This document shows positions 9,065 through 18,093 of a stretch of 64,000 nt of DNA, piece after piece; the stretch's first letter is position 1, and the number at the start of each line of letters is the position of its first letter. This DNA comes from Marinimicrobium locisalis (lineage in GTDB: Bacteria; Pseudomonadota; Gammaproteobacteria; Pseudomonadales; Cellvibrionaceae). The stretch is taken from contig NZ_JBDLLG010000006.1 of NCBI RefSeq assembly GCF_039822625.1, forward strand, positions 1-64,000. Direction: 5' to 3'. The notes beneath the pieces are model-generated. The model worked only from the letters and a program-made list of their open reading frames with translations, made no database searches and had not been told where the DNA came from. Position numbers and translations under genes: made by a program.

Positions 9065-9173
9065 GGCCTGAGGAGGGCACGCCCTTTCAAGACACGCCGT
9101 GAACCCGTCCCTGGGGGCTCGAATCGCGGGTCCCCCGCTCCACGGTCTTGAAAGGGCGTGCCCTCCTCAGGCC
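9065..9173 (+). repeat. Conserved-core variable-stem element, copy 3
   Basis: Perfect 29-nt arms (9065-9093 and 9145-9173) flank the 51-nt core (9094-9144). It sits between two genes of one operon, 21 bases past the stop of the UAAP2-type gene and 105 bases before the start of the carboxylase gene. It could therefore set relative expression by processing, stabilisation or partial termination. Confidence 0.88.
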
Positions 9174-9194
9174 TCCGTGCCACCCATTGTTCAA

Positions 9195-9833
9195 TTAATC
9201 CCACACCAAAATTTCAATTGGCGTCGGGTTGTATCCGTTGCACGGGTTGTTCAATTGCGGACAGTTGGAGATCAATACGATGGTGTCCATCTGTGCTTTC
9301 ATTTCGACGTATTTGCCCGGGGCGGAGATGCCGTCTTCGAACGTGAGGCCGCCGTCCGGGGTGATGGGGACGTTCATGAAGAAGTTGATGTTGTGGGTGA
9401 TGTCCCGTTTGCTCAGGCCCAGTTCGTCGTGTTCGGCGATGGCGAGCATCCAGCTGTCGCGGCAGGCGTGCATGTGGCGTTTGTCGAGGTCGTAGCGCAC
9501 GGTGTTGCTTTCGGTGGCGCAGGCGCCGCCGAGGGTGTCGTGGCGGCCGCAGGTGTCGGCGACGATGTCGAGCATCACGCGGTTGTAGTTGGAGCGCAGT
9601 TTTGTGCCGGCGGTGAGGTAGGCGTTGCCCTGCTCGCGGATGGTGTCCATGGCGCTGTAGCGTTCGGTGGGGTCTTCGGCGCTGTAGAACAATGTGTCCG
9701 CCGCCTGGTTGCCTTCCAGATCGAGTATGCGGAAGGTCTGCCCGGCTTTAACGGTTTTCAGGAAGTAGTCTCCGGCTCCGACGGTTTCTCGAAAGGTGGC
9801 GTTTTCCGGGTGGAGTTGGCTTTCTTTGATCAT
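9195..9833 (-). CDS. Urea-carboxylase-associated protein 2 (DUF1989), likely carboxyguanidine deiminase subunit
   Basis: A 212-residue member of the DUF1989 family. Pairs of such proteins beside urea/guanidine carboxylase are now known as the two subunits of carboxyguanidine deiminase (CgdAB), which turns carboxyguanidine into allophanate plus ammonia. I cannot say from sequence alone which is CgdA and which CgdB. Likely metal-binding or catalytic cysteines appear in DTLGGACATE, HMHACRDS and CPQLNNPCNGY near the C-terminus. It is separated by 9 bases from its partner upstream, with an SD-like GGAGGCGAC before the ATG, and belongs to the guanidine operon. Confidence 0.85.
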   Translation of the reverse strand: MIKESQLHPENATFRETVGAGDYFLKTVKAGQTFRILDLEGNQAADTLFYSAEDPTERYSAMDTIREQGNAYLTAGTKLRSNYNRVMLDIVADTCGRHDTLGGACATESNTVRYDLDKRHMHACRDSWMLAIAEHDELGLSKRDITHNINFFMNVPITPDGGLTFEDGISAPGKYVEMKAQMDTIVLISNCPQLNNPCNGYNPTPIEILVWD

Positions 9834-9842
9834 GTCGCCTCC

Positions 9843-10562
9843 TCAAGCGCCCAGGTGGTACAGGCGGTTGTTTTCGAATCCGCGCCGGTTTTCGGGGCGG
9901 AAGTTCATGCAGTAGTCGTCATCGCTGACCGGGTCGGCTTTCAGTATCCGAATGCCCACCGGCTTGCGGGGGTAGTCGACTGCCTCGCTCATGGGGTGGG
10001 GACAGGAGTGCATGACCACCAGGGTGTCCATTTCGAAACGCAGTACAACTTTGCTGCCGGCGGTGGAGTGGTTCTGAGCGAGGCTCAGGTTGCCGTCAGT
10101 ATCGGGGGCGACTTTGCTGAACCAGTTGAGGTTGGCGGCCATGTCTTTGGGGCCCAGGCCGTATTTTTCCAGTTCCACGAGGAAGCTGCTTAGGCCGTCC
10201 TGGTGCCACTGGTTCTGGTCGTTCTGGTAGTCTCGCTTGCCCCAGCGTTCGGCCACCCGCTGCGCGTTGCTGGTGCCGCACAGGGTTTCGTGCCAGCCGA
10301 GGGTATCTTCCACCACGGAAGCGAAGATGCGGCCCATGTCGGAGTAGAGGCAGTGGCCTCTGGTCAGCTTGAAGGTGTGCTGGCACTTGAGGGTGTCCGG
10401 CGCGTTGTAGCGTTCCAAGAGGTTTTCGGGGTTGTAGAACAGCATCCCGAGGTTGGCGTCACCTTCGAGGTCGGTGAGTTCCAGCGCCGTGCCGCGCCGA
10501 AGGCGAAGGGACCAGTGGCTGGCCGACGGCAGGGTGTATTCGTAAAGCGCTTCACTGGCCAT
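9843..10562 (-). CDS. Urea-carboxylase-associated protein 1 (DUF1989), likely carboxyguanidine deiminase subunit
   Basis: The 239-residue partner of the preceding DUF1989 protein. Both share the motif LTDLEGDAN/ILDLEGNQA followed by LFYNPEN/LFYSAED and lines such as ERYNAPDT/ERYSAMDT, showing an old duplication. Cysteines in HETLCGTSN and VMHSCPHP sit at places matching those of the partner. The start overlaps the ABC-ATPase gene by 11 bases, indicating translational coupling. Expected role: the other half of carboxyguanidine deiminase. Confidence 0.85.
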   Translation of the reverse strand: MASEALYEYTLPSASHWSLRLRRGTALELTDLEGDANLGMLFYNPENLLERYNAPDTLKCQHTFKLTRGHCLYSDMGRIFASVVEDTLGWHETLCGTSNAQRVAERWGKRDYQNDQNQWHQDGLSSFLVELEKYGLGPKDMAANLNWFSKVAPDTDGNLSLAQNHSTAGSKVVLRFEMDTLVVMHSCPHPMSEAVDYPRKPVGIRILKADPVSDDDYCMNFRPENRRGFENNRLYHLGA

Positions 10563-11352
10563 GGTGTAGCGTCTCCTTTTTCTGTTCAGTTTGATTCAGG
10601 GATTCGTCGATACGCTGCAAAAGTGCATCGTCCGCCTGCTCGACAGGCAGGTCGTAGGTAATTTTCGCGCCGTAGGCTTCCGGTGCGTGAGGGTCGATCC
10701 GCTCCTTATCGAACACCCAGAGGCGGGTGCCCAGATAGAAGCCTTCCTGGATATCGTGGGTAATCATGAAGACGGTCAGGTTGAGCTCTCGCCACAACTT
10801 GAGCACGAGTTCATGCATATCTTTTCGGATGCCAGGATCGAGTGCCCCAAAGGGTTCGTCCAGCAACAGGATCCGTGGCTGCTTGATCAGGGACTGGGCA
10901 ATGGCCAGACGCTGTTGCATGCCGCCGGAGAGTTCGTGAGGGTATTTGTTCAGGGCATGGTCCAGCCCCACGGCTTCGAGCATGTCCTTCGCGGTCTGTC
11001 GGGCTTTTTTTCTTGCACCGCCGAACAGTCGCGCCAACAGTGGACTCTGCTCAAACTCCAGGGAGAGCATGACATTTTCCAACGCGGTCATATGCGGGAA
11101 GACCGAATAGCGTTGAAAGACGATACCGCGTTCCTCGCTCGGCTCGGCCACCAGAGGTACGCCGTCGAGAACAATCGCACCCTCCGTCGGACTCTCGGTA
11201 CCCAGGAGCATTTTGAGGAAGGTGGTCTTGCCACAACCGGACGCACCGACGATGGTAATGAACTCGCCCCGCTCCACGGTTTTATTGAGGTCTTCCAACA
11301 CCACGGTGTCGCCGTAGCGTTTCCACAGTTTGTCGATCTTTATGTAGCTCAT
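10552..11352 (-). CDS. ABC transporter ATP-binding protein for guanidine or urea-type substrate
   Basis: A 266-residue ATPase of the nitrate/taurine/sulfonate importer type. Visible: Walker A GASGCGKTT near residue 36, signature LSGGMQQRLAIAQ, Walker B ILLLDEPFGALD and the switch His in ITHDIQEG. It would power import of guanidine with the permease and binding protein encoded just upstream. It lies 6 bases downstream of the permease gene. Substrate assignment rests on the riboswitch and on the catabolic genes of the same operon. Confidence 0.88.
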   Translation of the reverse strand: MSYIKIDKLWKRYGDTVVLEDLNKTVERGEFITIVGASGCGKTTFLKMLLGTESPTEGAIVLDGVPLVAEPSEERGIVFQRYSVFPHMTALENVMLSLEFEQSPLLARLFGGARKKARQTAKDMLEAVGLDHALNKYPHELSGGMQQRLAIAQSLIKQPRILLLDEPFGALDPGIRKDMHELVLKLWRELNLTVFMITHDIQEGFYLGTRLWVFDKERIDPHAPEAYGAKITYDLPVEQADDALLQRIDESLNQTEQKKETLHHGQ

Positions 11353-11358
11353 GGAACC

Positions 11359-12183
11359 TCAGTTATTGCCAGTCTGTGCGTGGAACCAGGGGAAGCATCG
11401 CCGCGAAAGCAACCGCAAGAGCAGGTCGATGATGAACGCAAGAATGGTGATCCAGGCCACGTAAGGCAGAATCACATCCATCGACAGGTAGCGGCGAACC
11501 AGAAAGATTCGATACCCCAGGCCGTCGGTGGACGCAATGGCTTCGGCGGCAATCAGGAACAACCAGGCCGAACCAAGCGAGAGTCGAACGCTGGCAATCA
11601 GTCGCGGCAGGATCTGCGGCAGGATGACTCTCTGGATGATCTGCCAACTGCTGGCCCCGAGCGTCTGTGCCTTGATCAGTTGCTCGTCGGGAATTTCCGT
11701 GACGCGCTGTTGCAGGTCCCGACACAGAAACGGCGCAATGCCGATGATGATCAACATCACTTTGGCGAGCTCTCCCAAACCGAACACGATAAACAGAATG
11801 GGAAGTATCGCCATGGGTGGCACCAGCGATACCGCGGTCATCAGCGGTGACAGGTTGGCCCGCACGTAGGGAATGGCACCAGTCAAGACACCGAACGCCA
11901 GGGCAAAGGAGGCGCTGATAGCCACCCCGATGCCCAGGCGCTGCAGGCTGCTTAGGGTATCCTGCCAGAACAGATACTCCCCGGTGCGACGACTGGGTTC
12001 AAACGCAAGCCGCTCAATCGCGCTGCCAAAGCTGTCGAAGGACGGCAGCAGTTTGTCATTGGGGTTCTCCGCCAGACGGGCATTGCTGGCGCCTACATAG
12101 AGCGCGAGCAACAGCAGGAAAGGCAGTAGCCCCAGCAGCCAGCGGGCCACGCGATTGGGCTGTTGGTTGATCAGTCGTTTCAT
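11359..12183 (-). CDS. ABC transporter permease of the guanidine operon
   Basis: A 274-residue integral membrane protein of the SsuC/TauC type with about six helices, starting with one at residues 14-30 (LLGLLPFLLLLALYVGA). The EAA-like coupling loop appears as EQLIKAQTLGASSWQIIQRVILPQILPRL-type sequence near residue 180, with the conserved Gly. It forms the transmembrane channel for the ATPase and the periplasmic protein of the same operon, which starts 36 bases upstream. Confidence 0.88.
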   Translation of the reverse strand: MKRLINQQPNRVARWLLGLLPFLLLLALYVGASNARLAENPNDKLLPSFDSFGSAIERLAFEPSRRTGEYLFWQDTLSSLQRLGIGVAISASFALAFGVLTGAIPYVRANLSPLMTAVSLVPPMAILPILFIVFGLGELAKVMLIIIGIAPFLCRDLQQRVTEIPDEQLIKAQTLGASSWQIIQRVILPQILPRLIASVRLSLGSAWLFLIAAEAIASTDGLGYRIFLVRRYLSMDVILPYVAWITILAFIIDLLLRLLSRRCFPWFHAQTGNN

Positions 12184-12219
12184 TATCGCCTCGGTGTCGG
12201 TGTATCAATCAGGGCCGGA

Positions 12220-13326
12220 TTACAGCTCTCCGTCTGCGGCCATTTCCATATAGGTCGGGTCAAAGCGCAGCTTGATATTGCCGGTGTTGCCATAAACGCC
12301 CGAGGGGGTTTCCACACCGATAAAGGTGGCATCGGGAGCGCCCTCACCGAGCAGGCCGTGCTGGAAAGAGAACTCGGCCACGTACTGCATGGTGGTTTTC
12401 AGATCCTCGCTTTGAGTGAACTCCACAGCGGCGACGGGGGTGTAGAACATGCGGGTGGACGCCAGCTGGGATTCGTAGCCGGCCAGATCCGTGCCGGAGG
12501 CTTCGCCCATGGCCGTGCGGGCAGCTTTGGCCGAAGCGCTGTCACCGCTCATGGTGCTCATGATTTCGTACCAGGCGCCCACCAGGGCTTTACCGAAATC
12601 GGGATTGGCCTTGAGAACGTCCGTTTTCACGACCATCAGGTCAATAATCTCACCCGGAATCTGAGAGGAATCGAAGACCAGTTCGCTCTTGGGCATGCTG
12701 ACGATTTCACTCAGGAGGGGGTTCCAGGTCACGACTGAGGTGACATCATCGGAGGTGTAGGCGGAGACCAAATCGGCATCAGAGGTGTTCACGACATTGA
12801 CGTCGCGCTCGGTCATGTCCACCGATTCCAGGGCACGGGCAAGCAGGTAGTGAGAGACACTCAGTTCGACCAGGTTCACGTCCTGGCCTTTGATGGCCTT
12901 GAGGTCGGATTCGCCTTTAAGCACGACACCGTCGTTGCCGTTGGAGAAGTCGCCTACAATCAGTGCGGTTGAATCCACACCACCGGCGGCGGGGATGGTC
13001 AAGGCATCCATGTTGGTCATGGAGCAACCGTCGTACTGGCCCGCGGTGTACTGGTTGATGGACTCGACGTAATCGTTGATCTGAACGACATCGATCTCGA
13101 TATCGTACTTGTCGGCCCACTTTTTCACGATGCCTTCATTGGCGCCGTAACCCCAGGGCATCCAGCCGACGTAGATCGACCAGCAGATGCTGAATTTATC
13201 GCGTTCCTGAGCGCTGGCGGGCAAAGCGAAGACACAAAAAAAAGTGGCAAGTAAAAACCCCATGGTTTTTAACTTGCCACAACAGTGGGTCGGAGAGACT
13301 AAAAAGGTCGCGGTCTTGGCTATCAT
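12220..13326 (-). CDS. Periplasmic substrate-binding protein of the guanidine operon
   Basis: A 368-residue secreted protein. A long N-terminal region with the hydrophobic core MGFLLATFFCVFALPASA and a cleavage site after ASA indicates Sec export. The mature part resembles NMT1/SsuA/NrtA-type binding proteins (YDGCSMTNMDALTIPAAGG). I keep the first ATG because a strong CCAGGAGG lies 8 bases before it; a second in-frame ATG at 13263 would give a shorter signal peptide. It is the first gene of the operon, directly behind the riboswitch, so uptake is made first when guanidine accumulates. Confidence 0.87.
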   Translation of the reverse strand: MIAKTATFLVSPTHCCGKLKTMGFLLATFFCVFALPASAQERDKFSICWSIYVGWMPWGYGANEGIVKKWADKYDIEIDVVQINDYVESINQYTAGQYDGCSMTNMDALTIPAAGGVDSTALIVGDFSNGNDGVVLKGESDLKAIKGQDVNLVELSVSHYLLARALESVDMTERDVNVVNTSDADLVSAYTSDDVTSVVTWNPLLSEIVSMPKSELVFDSSQIPGEIIDLMVVKTDVLKANPDFGKALVGAWYEIMSTMSGDSASAKAARTAMGEASGTDLAGYESQLASTRMFYTPVAAVEFTQSEDLKTTMQYVAEFSFQHGLLGEGAPDATFIGVETPSGVYGNTGNIKLRFDPTYMEMAADGEL

Positions 13327-13340
13327 GGTGAACCTCCTGG

Positions 13341-13350
13341 GGTTACACGG
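13341..13350 (-). promoter_or_regulatory. Anti-aptamer segment just upstream of the ribosome binding site
   Basis: In the mRNA this decamer (CCGUGUAACC) lies immediately 5' of the CCAGGAGG of the first gene and is a perfect complement of a decamer (GGUUACACGG, 13412-13421) inside the riboswitch aptamer. This suggests mutually exclusive folding that exposes the ribosome binding site only when the aptamer is formed by guanidine. The mechanism is inferred from complementarity only. Confidence 0.55.
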
Positions 13351-13392
13351 TTTGATGAAAGAGGATTCAATGGCGCCAACGCCATTTCGAAC

Positions 13393-13500
13393 CTCCCGGG
13401 CTTTTGTCCCGCCGTGTAACCTTTCGCAGAAGCTTCCCGCAAAAGGTCGGCTGCTCTCGGACCAGGCGCGCTGTCGATATCAGCGCCGGAACCCTAGCGG
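13393..13500 (-). ncRNA. Guanidine-I (ykkC) riboswitch
   Basis: Read on the minus strand, the region contains the hallmark blocks of the guanidine-I aptamer in the right order: CUAGGGUUCCGG, then CUGGUCCGAGAGCAGCC, then ACGGCGGGACAAAAGCCCGGG. It lies 67 bases upstream of the substrate-binding protein gene and would switch the whole transport and catabolic operon on when free guanidine binds. No strong terminator hairpin follows, so control of translation via the complementary decamer at 13341 is more likely than transcription attenuation. Confidence 0.95.
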
Positions 13501-13599
13501 CCTATTCAGCGCTGCACCATCAACGGCAACGCCTTATCCCAATTGTTTGCTGAGTTGCTCCAATGGGCCGTCCCATTGAATCCTCTATGCCATGACTTT

Positions 13600-13615
13600 A
13601 GCAATTGCGATGCCA
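13600..13615 (-). promoter_or_regulatory. Sigma-54 promoter of the guanidine operon
   Basis: On the minus strand TGGCATCGCAATTGCT has the GG of the -24 element and the GC of the -12 element separated by exactly 10 bases, as sigma-54 holoenzyme requires. Transcription would start about 13588, giving a leader of about 90 bases before the riboswitch. A probable NtrC site lies about 100 bases upstream. Confidence 0.75.
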
Positions 13616-13711
13616 GTTACAGAAAGTTGCGTTAAAACAGTTGCTTAGCTAAAAATGGCCGGTGAATGCCGCGCTTATCCCCTTACCCTAACGGTGCAGG
13701 ATCATTCATTT

Positions 13712-13728
13712 TGCACTATATTGGTGCA
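13712..13728. promoter_or_regulatory. Probable NtrC (GlnG) binding site
   Basis: TGCACTATATTGGTGCA is a near-perfect inverted repeat with TGCAC/GTGCA ends, close to the enterobacterial NtrC consensus TGCACCA-N3-TGGTGCA. It lies about 100 bases upstream of the sigma-54 promoter, a normal enhancer distance. A further GGTGCA half-site is at 13693-13698. This would tie guanidine use to nitrogen limitation. Confidence 0.72.
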
Positions 13729-13945
13729 CTCAGAATTAAGAACGGGCTGGGCCGAGGGGTATTGAGAGAGAGTAACGGAGTCTGCCGGGGAAAAGGCTGA
13801 GGAACGTTAACGCGGCACCTGATGAATCCAAGCCAAGCGAGCGCTCAGGAGTGACAGCCCAGAGAGTGGGATCACGGGAAGGGAGAAATGCTTTAGAGCC
13901 CAGACAGGCCGGTTGCCCGGCCTGTCCGTGCCAACACTATCTTAC
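13729..13945. other. Intergenic stretch with one stem-loop
   Basis: Between the NtrC site and the small lipoprotein gene I see no gene. At 13903-13926 a perfect 10-bp stem (GACAGGCCGG with CCGGCCTGTC, loop TTGC) lies 20 bases past the lipoprotein stop codon. It may act as a transcript-end hairpin, although no T-run follows on the minus strand. Confidence 0.5.
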
Positions 13946-14146
13946 TTAGTCCACAGCGTCTTCCGCCTCATCAGCGGCATCGTCCATGGCATCACCGGTT
14001 TCCTCGGCGGCCTCGTCGATGTCTTCTCCCGCCTCTTCAGCCGGACCTTGGTCACAGGCAGTGAGAAACGCACCGCCACCGATCACCATAAAAAATGCCA
14101 GGGCCAGTGAGCGCAGACGCTTGGTAAGCAGGTTTTCTTCATTCAT
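13946..14146 (-). CDS. Small acidic lipoprotein
   Basis: A 66-residue protein with a basic start, a hydrophobic segment (ALAFFMVIGGGAFL) and the lipobox LTAC, after which the mature chain of about 35 residues is almost entirely Asp, Glu and Ala (EEAGEDIDEAAEETGDAMDD). It resembles entericidin-like or other tiny envelope-stress lipoproteins in size and layout, but its charge is strongly negative and I cannot name its function. An SD-like AAGGAGTC lies before the ATG. Confidence 0.7.
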   Translation of the reverse strand: MNEENLLTKRLRSLALAFFMVIGGGAFLTACDQGPAEEAGEDIDEAAEETGDAMDDAADEAEDAVD

Positions 14147-14476
14147 GATGTTGACTCCTTCAATTCGTTAAAGGGGGGCTTATCGATGCCCCTGTGAAGT
14201 CCGCAGCACCGAGTGGCTGACGTCCCAGTCAACAAAAAATGCAAACTTGACCTTCAGCCAGCCAGTCTCGACTAAAAGCCGCTGCAGTACACCCATGATC
14301 TTAGGACGAATTGCCATAATTCAACAGGGGTAATGCCAAAAAACATTAAAGTGGGAGCACTTTCACGCTCTAGAGTAACTATATGCAACTTTTTGGCTTA
14401 TCGGTATCAAAGCAACTGTGGCCTTCGCCAATTGGCTACAGTTAGTTTGCACTACCACTGTCAAAGGAGTTTGCAT
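14147..14476. other. Gene-free stretch between divergent small genes
   Basis: About 330 bases separate the acidic lipoprotein (minus) from the DUF1328 gene (plus). I find no further open frame with a ribosome binding site. The stretch should carry both promoters, but I see no box sequences I would defend. Confidence 0.4.
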
Positions 14477-14641
14477 ATGTTTAGCTGGGCATTTTTATTC
14501 CTGATTATTGCCATTGTTGCCGGCATATTGGGCTTAAGCGGGATTGCAGGCGCCGCCACCAATATTGCCTGGGTACTGTTTGTCGTCGGTATCATTCTTG
14601 CGATCATTTTTGCTGTCGTGGGCCGAAAACCTCCTCTCTGA
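14477..14641 (+). CDS. DUF1328 small membrane protein (YtjA-like)
   Basis: A 54-residue protein made of two transmembrane helices (WAFLFLIIAIVAGILGL and IAWVLFVVGIILAIIF) joined by a Gly/Ala-rich turn, ending with GRKPPL. This is the compact layout of DUF1328/YtjA proteins, found in inner membranes of many proteobacteria and often stress-induced. Function unknown. I start it at the ATG at 14477 because AAAGGAG lies 7 bases upstream; the longer open frame from 14333 has no such signal. Confidence 0.85.
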   Translation: MFSWAFLFLIIAIVAGILGLSGIAGAATNIAWVLFVVGIILAIIFAVVGRKPPL

Positions 14642-14920
14642 CAATGGGGATCAATGGAGATCTGGCGCCTTGAACATTTGCGGAACTAATACCCGGCGCG
14701 TCAGGCTAGGGTTATTCGACTCAGGAGCGAGCGAAAGCAAATGTTCCGCCACCAAGGGGCTCTGCGGAAACGATGCGGTAACGCCCGGATCGCAGCCGCA
14801 GGGCCCTTTACATTAACGGTGGTTTATTAACTTTTCCCGCCCATTGCATTCTACTCCTCGGAGCCGCCCGTAGCGCCATCGCAAAGCGCGGACGCTCACA
14901 TTCCCTGTGAGGAAAATTCT
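14642..14920. other. Intergenic stretch with a long-range inverted repeat
   Basis: GAACATTTGC at 14672-14681 is an exact reverse complement of GCAAATGTTC at 14737-14746, with a 55-nt loop between, and short GGCG/CGCC segments extend the pairing. It could be part of a structured RNA or a remnant repeat. No open frame stands out. Confidence 0.35.
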
Positions 14921-16507
<1,587 letters not shown>

Positions 16508-16569
16508 ACTTCATAGGTCCTTGCCGTTCACAGACGTTACAACTTCAAATGTGTTACCGGCGAGTGGCC

Positions 16570-17919
16570 TCAGCCACTCACCTCTTTTAAGGTCAAACCG
16601 TACACCGCCGCCACCAGCGATACGGCGCCAAGAAGCGCGATAACGCCGGCAACGCCGATCCATCCGGTCAGCAGCCCCACCGCGCCGAGCACTAGCATGG
16701 ACAGCCCGATGACGGTATTGCTCACCGCCACATACTGGGCGCGGTTGTCGCTGTTGGCCATATCCACCAAATACACCTTGCGAGCCAAGCGGGCGCCACC
16801 ATGACAAATGCTAATGCCGAAGAAAAGCAGTGCATGGAGCCAAGGCGATTCCAGCAGCGCCCCATCCCACCAGGCGAGACCCGCTGTCAGGGCGCACAGC
16901 AGCGCGGCGGCCAGGGAGGCGCAAAACATGGCCCAGCGGCTGGAATGGTCGCTGAGCCTCCCCCACACCGGGGAGCTCAGGCTCGCCGCCAGACCGCTGG
17001 CGATAATCATCAGCCCCAACCCGGCGGCACCGCTACCCGCCCGCTCCTGGGCCAGCAATACAAAAAAGGGCGGCACCAGGGCGATGCTGAGCAATAACCC
17101 GCGAGCCAATACAAAGCGCCGGAATGCCCGGTCGCTGAATAAAATACCCAGGCTTTTAACGGCCACCGCCAGGGCGTTGCCGCCGCCCTCAGTGGCCCCG
17201 GGCGCTTCCTCAATGCGGCTGAAGGCCAGCAAGGAGAATAGCCACAACAGAGCCGCCGCGGCGAGAAACAGGGTGAGATTGACGCCCTCCCCCCCAACGG
17301 CGAATTCCGCATACAGGCCGACGCCGAAGGTGGCCACGCCGGCGGCACTGGCACTGTAGCCCATCAGAGTACCACGCCGGGTTTTGGAGACGGTTTTTCC
17401 AAGCACATCCTTGGCCGCCACCGAACACAAGCCACGGGCAAGGCTGTAGAGCACCAATAGCCCCACGATGGCCCACCCCATGGCCGTCGCCTCAAGAACG
17501 CCCGCCGCGGCGGCCATGCCCGCCAGGGCCAGCATTGAGAGCAGCGCCCCCACCAGCCACACCACCTTGCGCTGGGCGAGCCGGCGAATATACGCCGCCA
17601 CCACCAGCTGGGGCACCAGCACGCCGGCTTCCCGAATGGGCACCAAAAACCCCGCGAAGCCGGCGGAAGCTCCCGCAGCGCCGATCAGCCAGGGCAGAAT
17701 CAGGCGGGCACTGGAGAGTTCGTCGGCCACTTTACTGAGGGTATTGGCCACCAGATAGGCGAAAAAGTTTCGGGGTTGGTGCCGGCAGGCGCCCTCGGGG
17801 ATGTCTTTGCAGACGCGGGCGTCCTCGTCATCGTTCAGTTGTTCGTAAATGCGGCTCAGGCGCGGGTAGTCGGGATACAGGGGTTCCCGCTCGGCGGACG
17901 AGTCTCGGCTCACAGGCAT
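16570..17919 (-). CDS. MFS transporter
   Basis: A 449-residue membrane protein with a soluble N-terminal tail of about 50 residues (rich in Asp/Glu, containing CKDIPEGACRHQPRNFF) followed by about 12 predicted helices. The usual major facilitator loop-2 motif is replaced by YIRRLAQRKVVW. Substrate unknown. The N-terminal tail with Cys and His residues is unusual for the superfamily. It is divergent from cti and probably co-transcribed with the acetyltransferase-nitrilase gene downstream. Confidence 0.8.
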   Translation of the reverse strand: MPVSRDSSAEREPLYPDYPRLSRIYEQLNDDEDARVCKDIPEGACRHQPRNFFAYLVANTLSKVADELSSARLILPWLIGAAGASAGFAGFLVPIREAGVLVPQLVVAAYIRRLAQRKVVWLVGALLSMLALAGMAAAAGVLEATAMGWAIVGLLVLYSLARGLCSVAAKDVLGKTVSKTRRGTLMGYSASAAGVATFGVGLYAEFAVGGEGVNLTLFLAAAALLWLFSLLAFSRIEEAPGATEGGGNALAVAVKSLGILFSDRAFRRFVLARGLLLSIALVPPFFVLLAQERAGSGAAGLGLMIIASGLAASLSSPVWGRLSDHSSRWAMFCASLAAALLCALTAGLAWWDGALLESPWLHALLFFGISICHGGARLARKVYLVDMANSDNRAQYVAVSNTVIGLSMLVLGAVGLLTGWIGVAGVIALLGAVSLVAAVYGLTLKEVSG

Positions 17920-18093
17920 TCAGTCTCTTGGATGATTCACGGTCAATGACAGTATGGCCCAGTATCCCGACTTCGACATTTGATGTAAACCGTGCCGCAG
18001 AGTGGGGCCGCCCATAGCTGATATACTCCAATGCGCTTTCGTTAACGGCGTTTTCCGTTCACAGGGCTTTCGCTTTTCGACACAGGACACCCC

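Noticed and set aside
9115..9144. tRNA-like 3' half in the conserved core (CTCGAATC resembling a T-loop, ending CTCCA)
   Set aside because: The flanking bases do not form a 5-bp T-stem and no acceptor or anticodon arm can be built.
9099..10193. Val/Gly-rich open frame of 364 codons on the plus strand
   Set aside because: Antisense to the two DUF1989 genes and to repeat copy 3; the low-complexity VGV composition reflects the reverse strand of real codons.
10591..11850. Open frame of 419 codons on the plus strand
   Set aside because: Antisense to the ABC ATPase and permease genes, which have all expected motifs.
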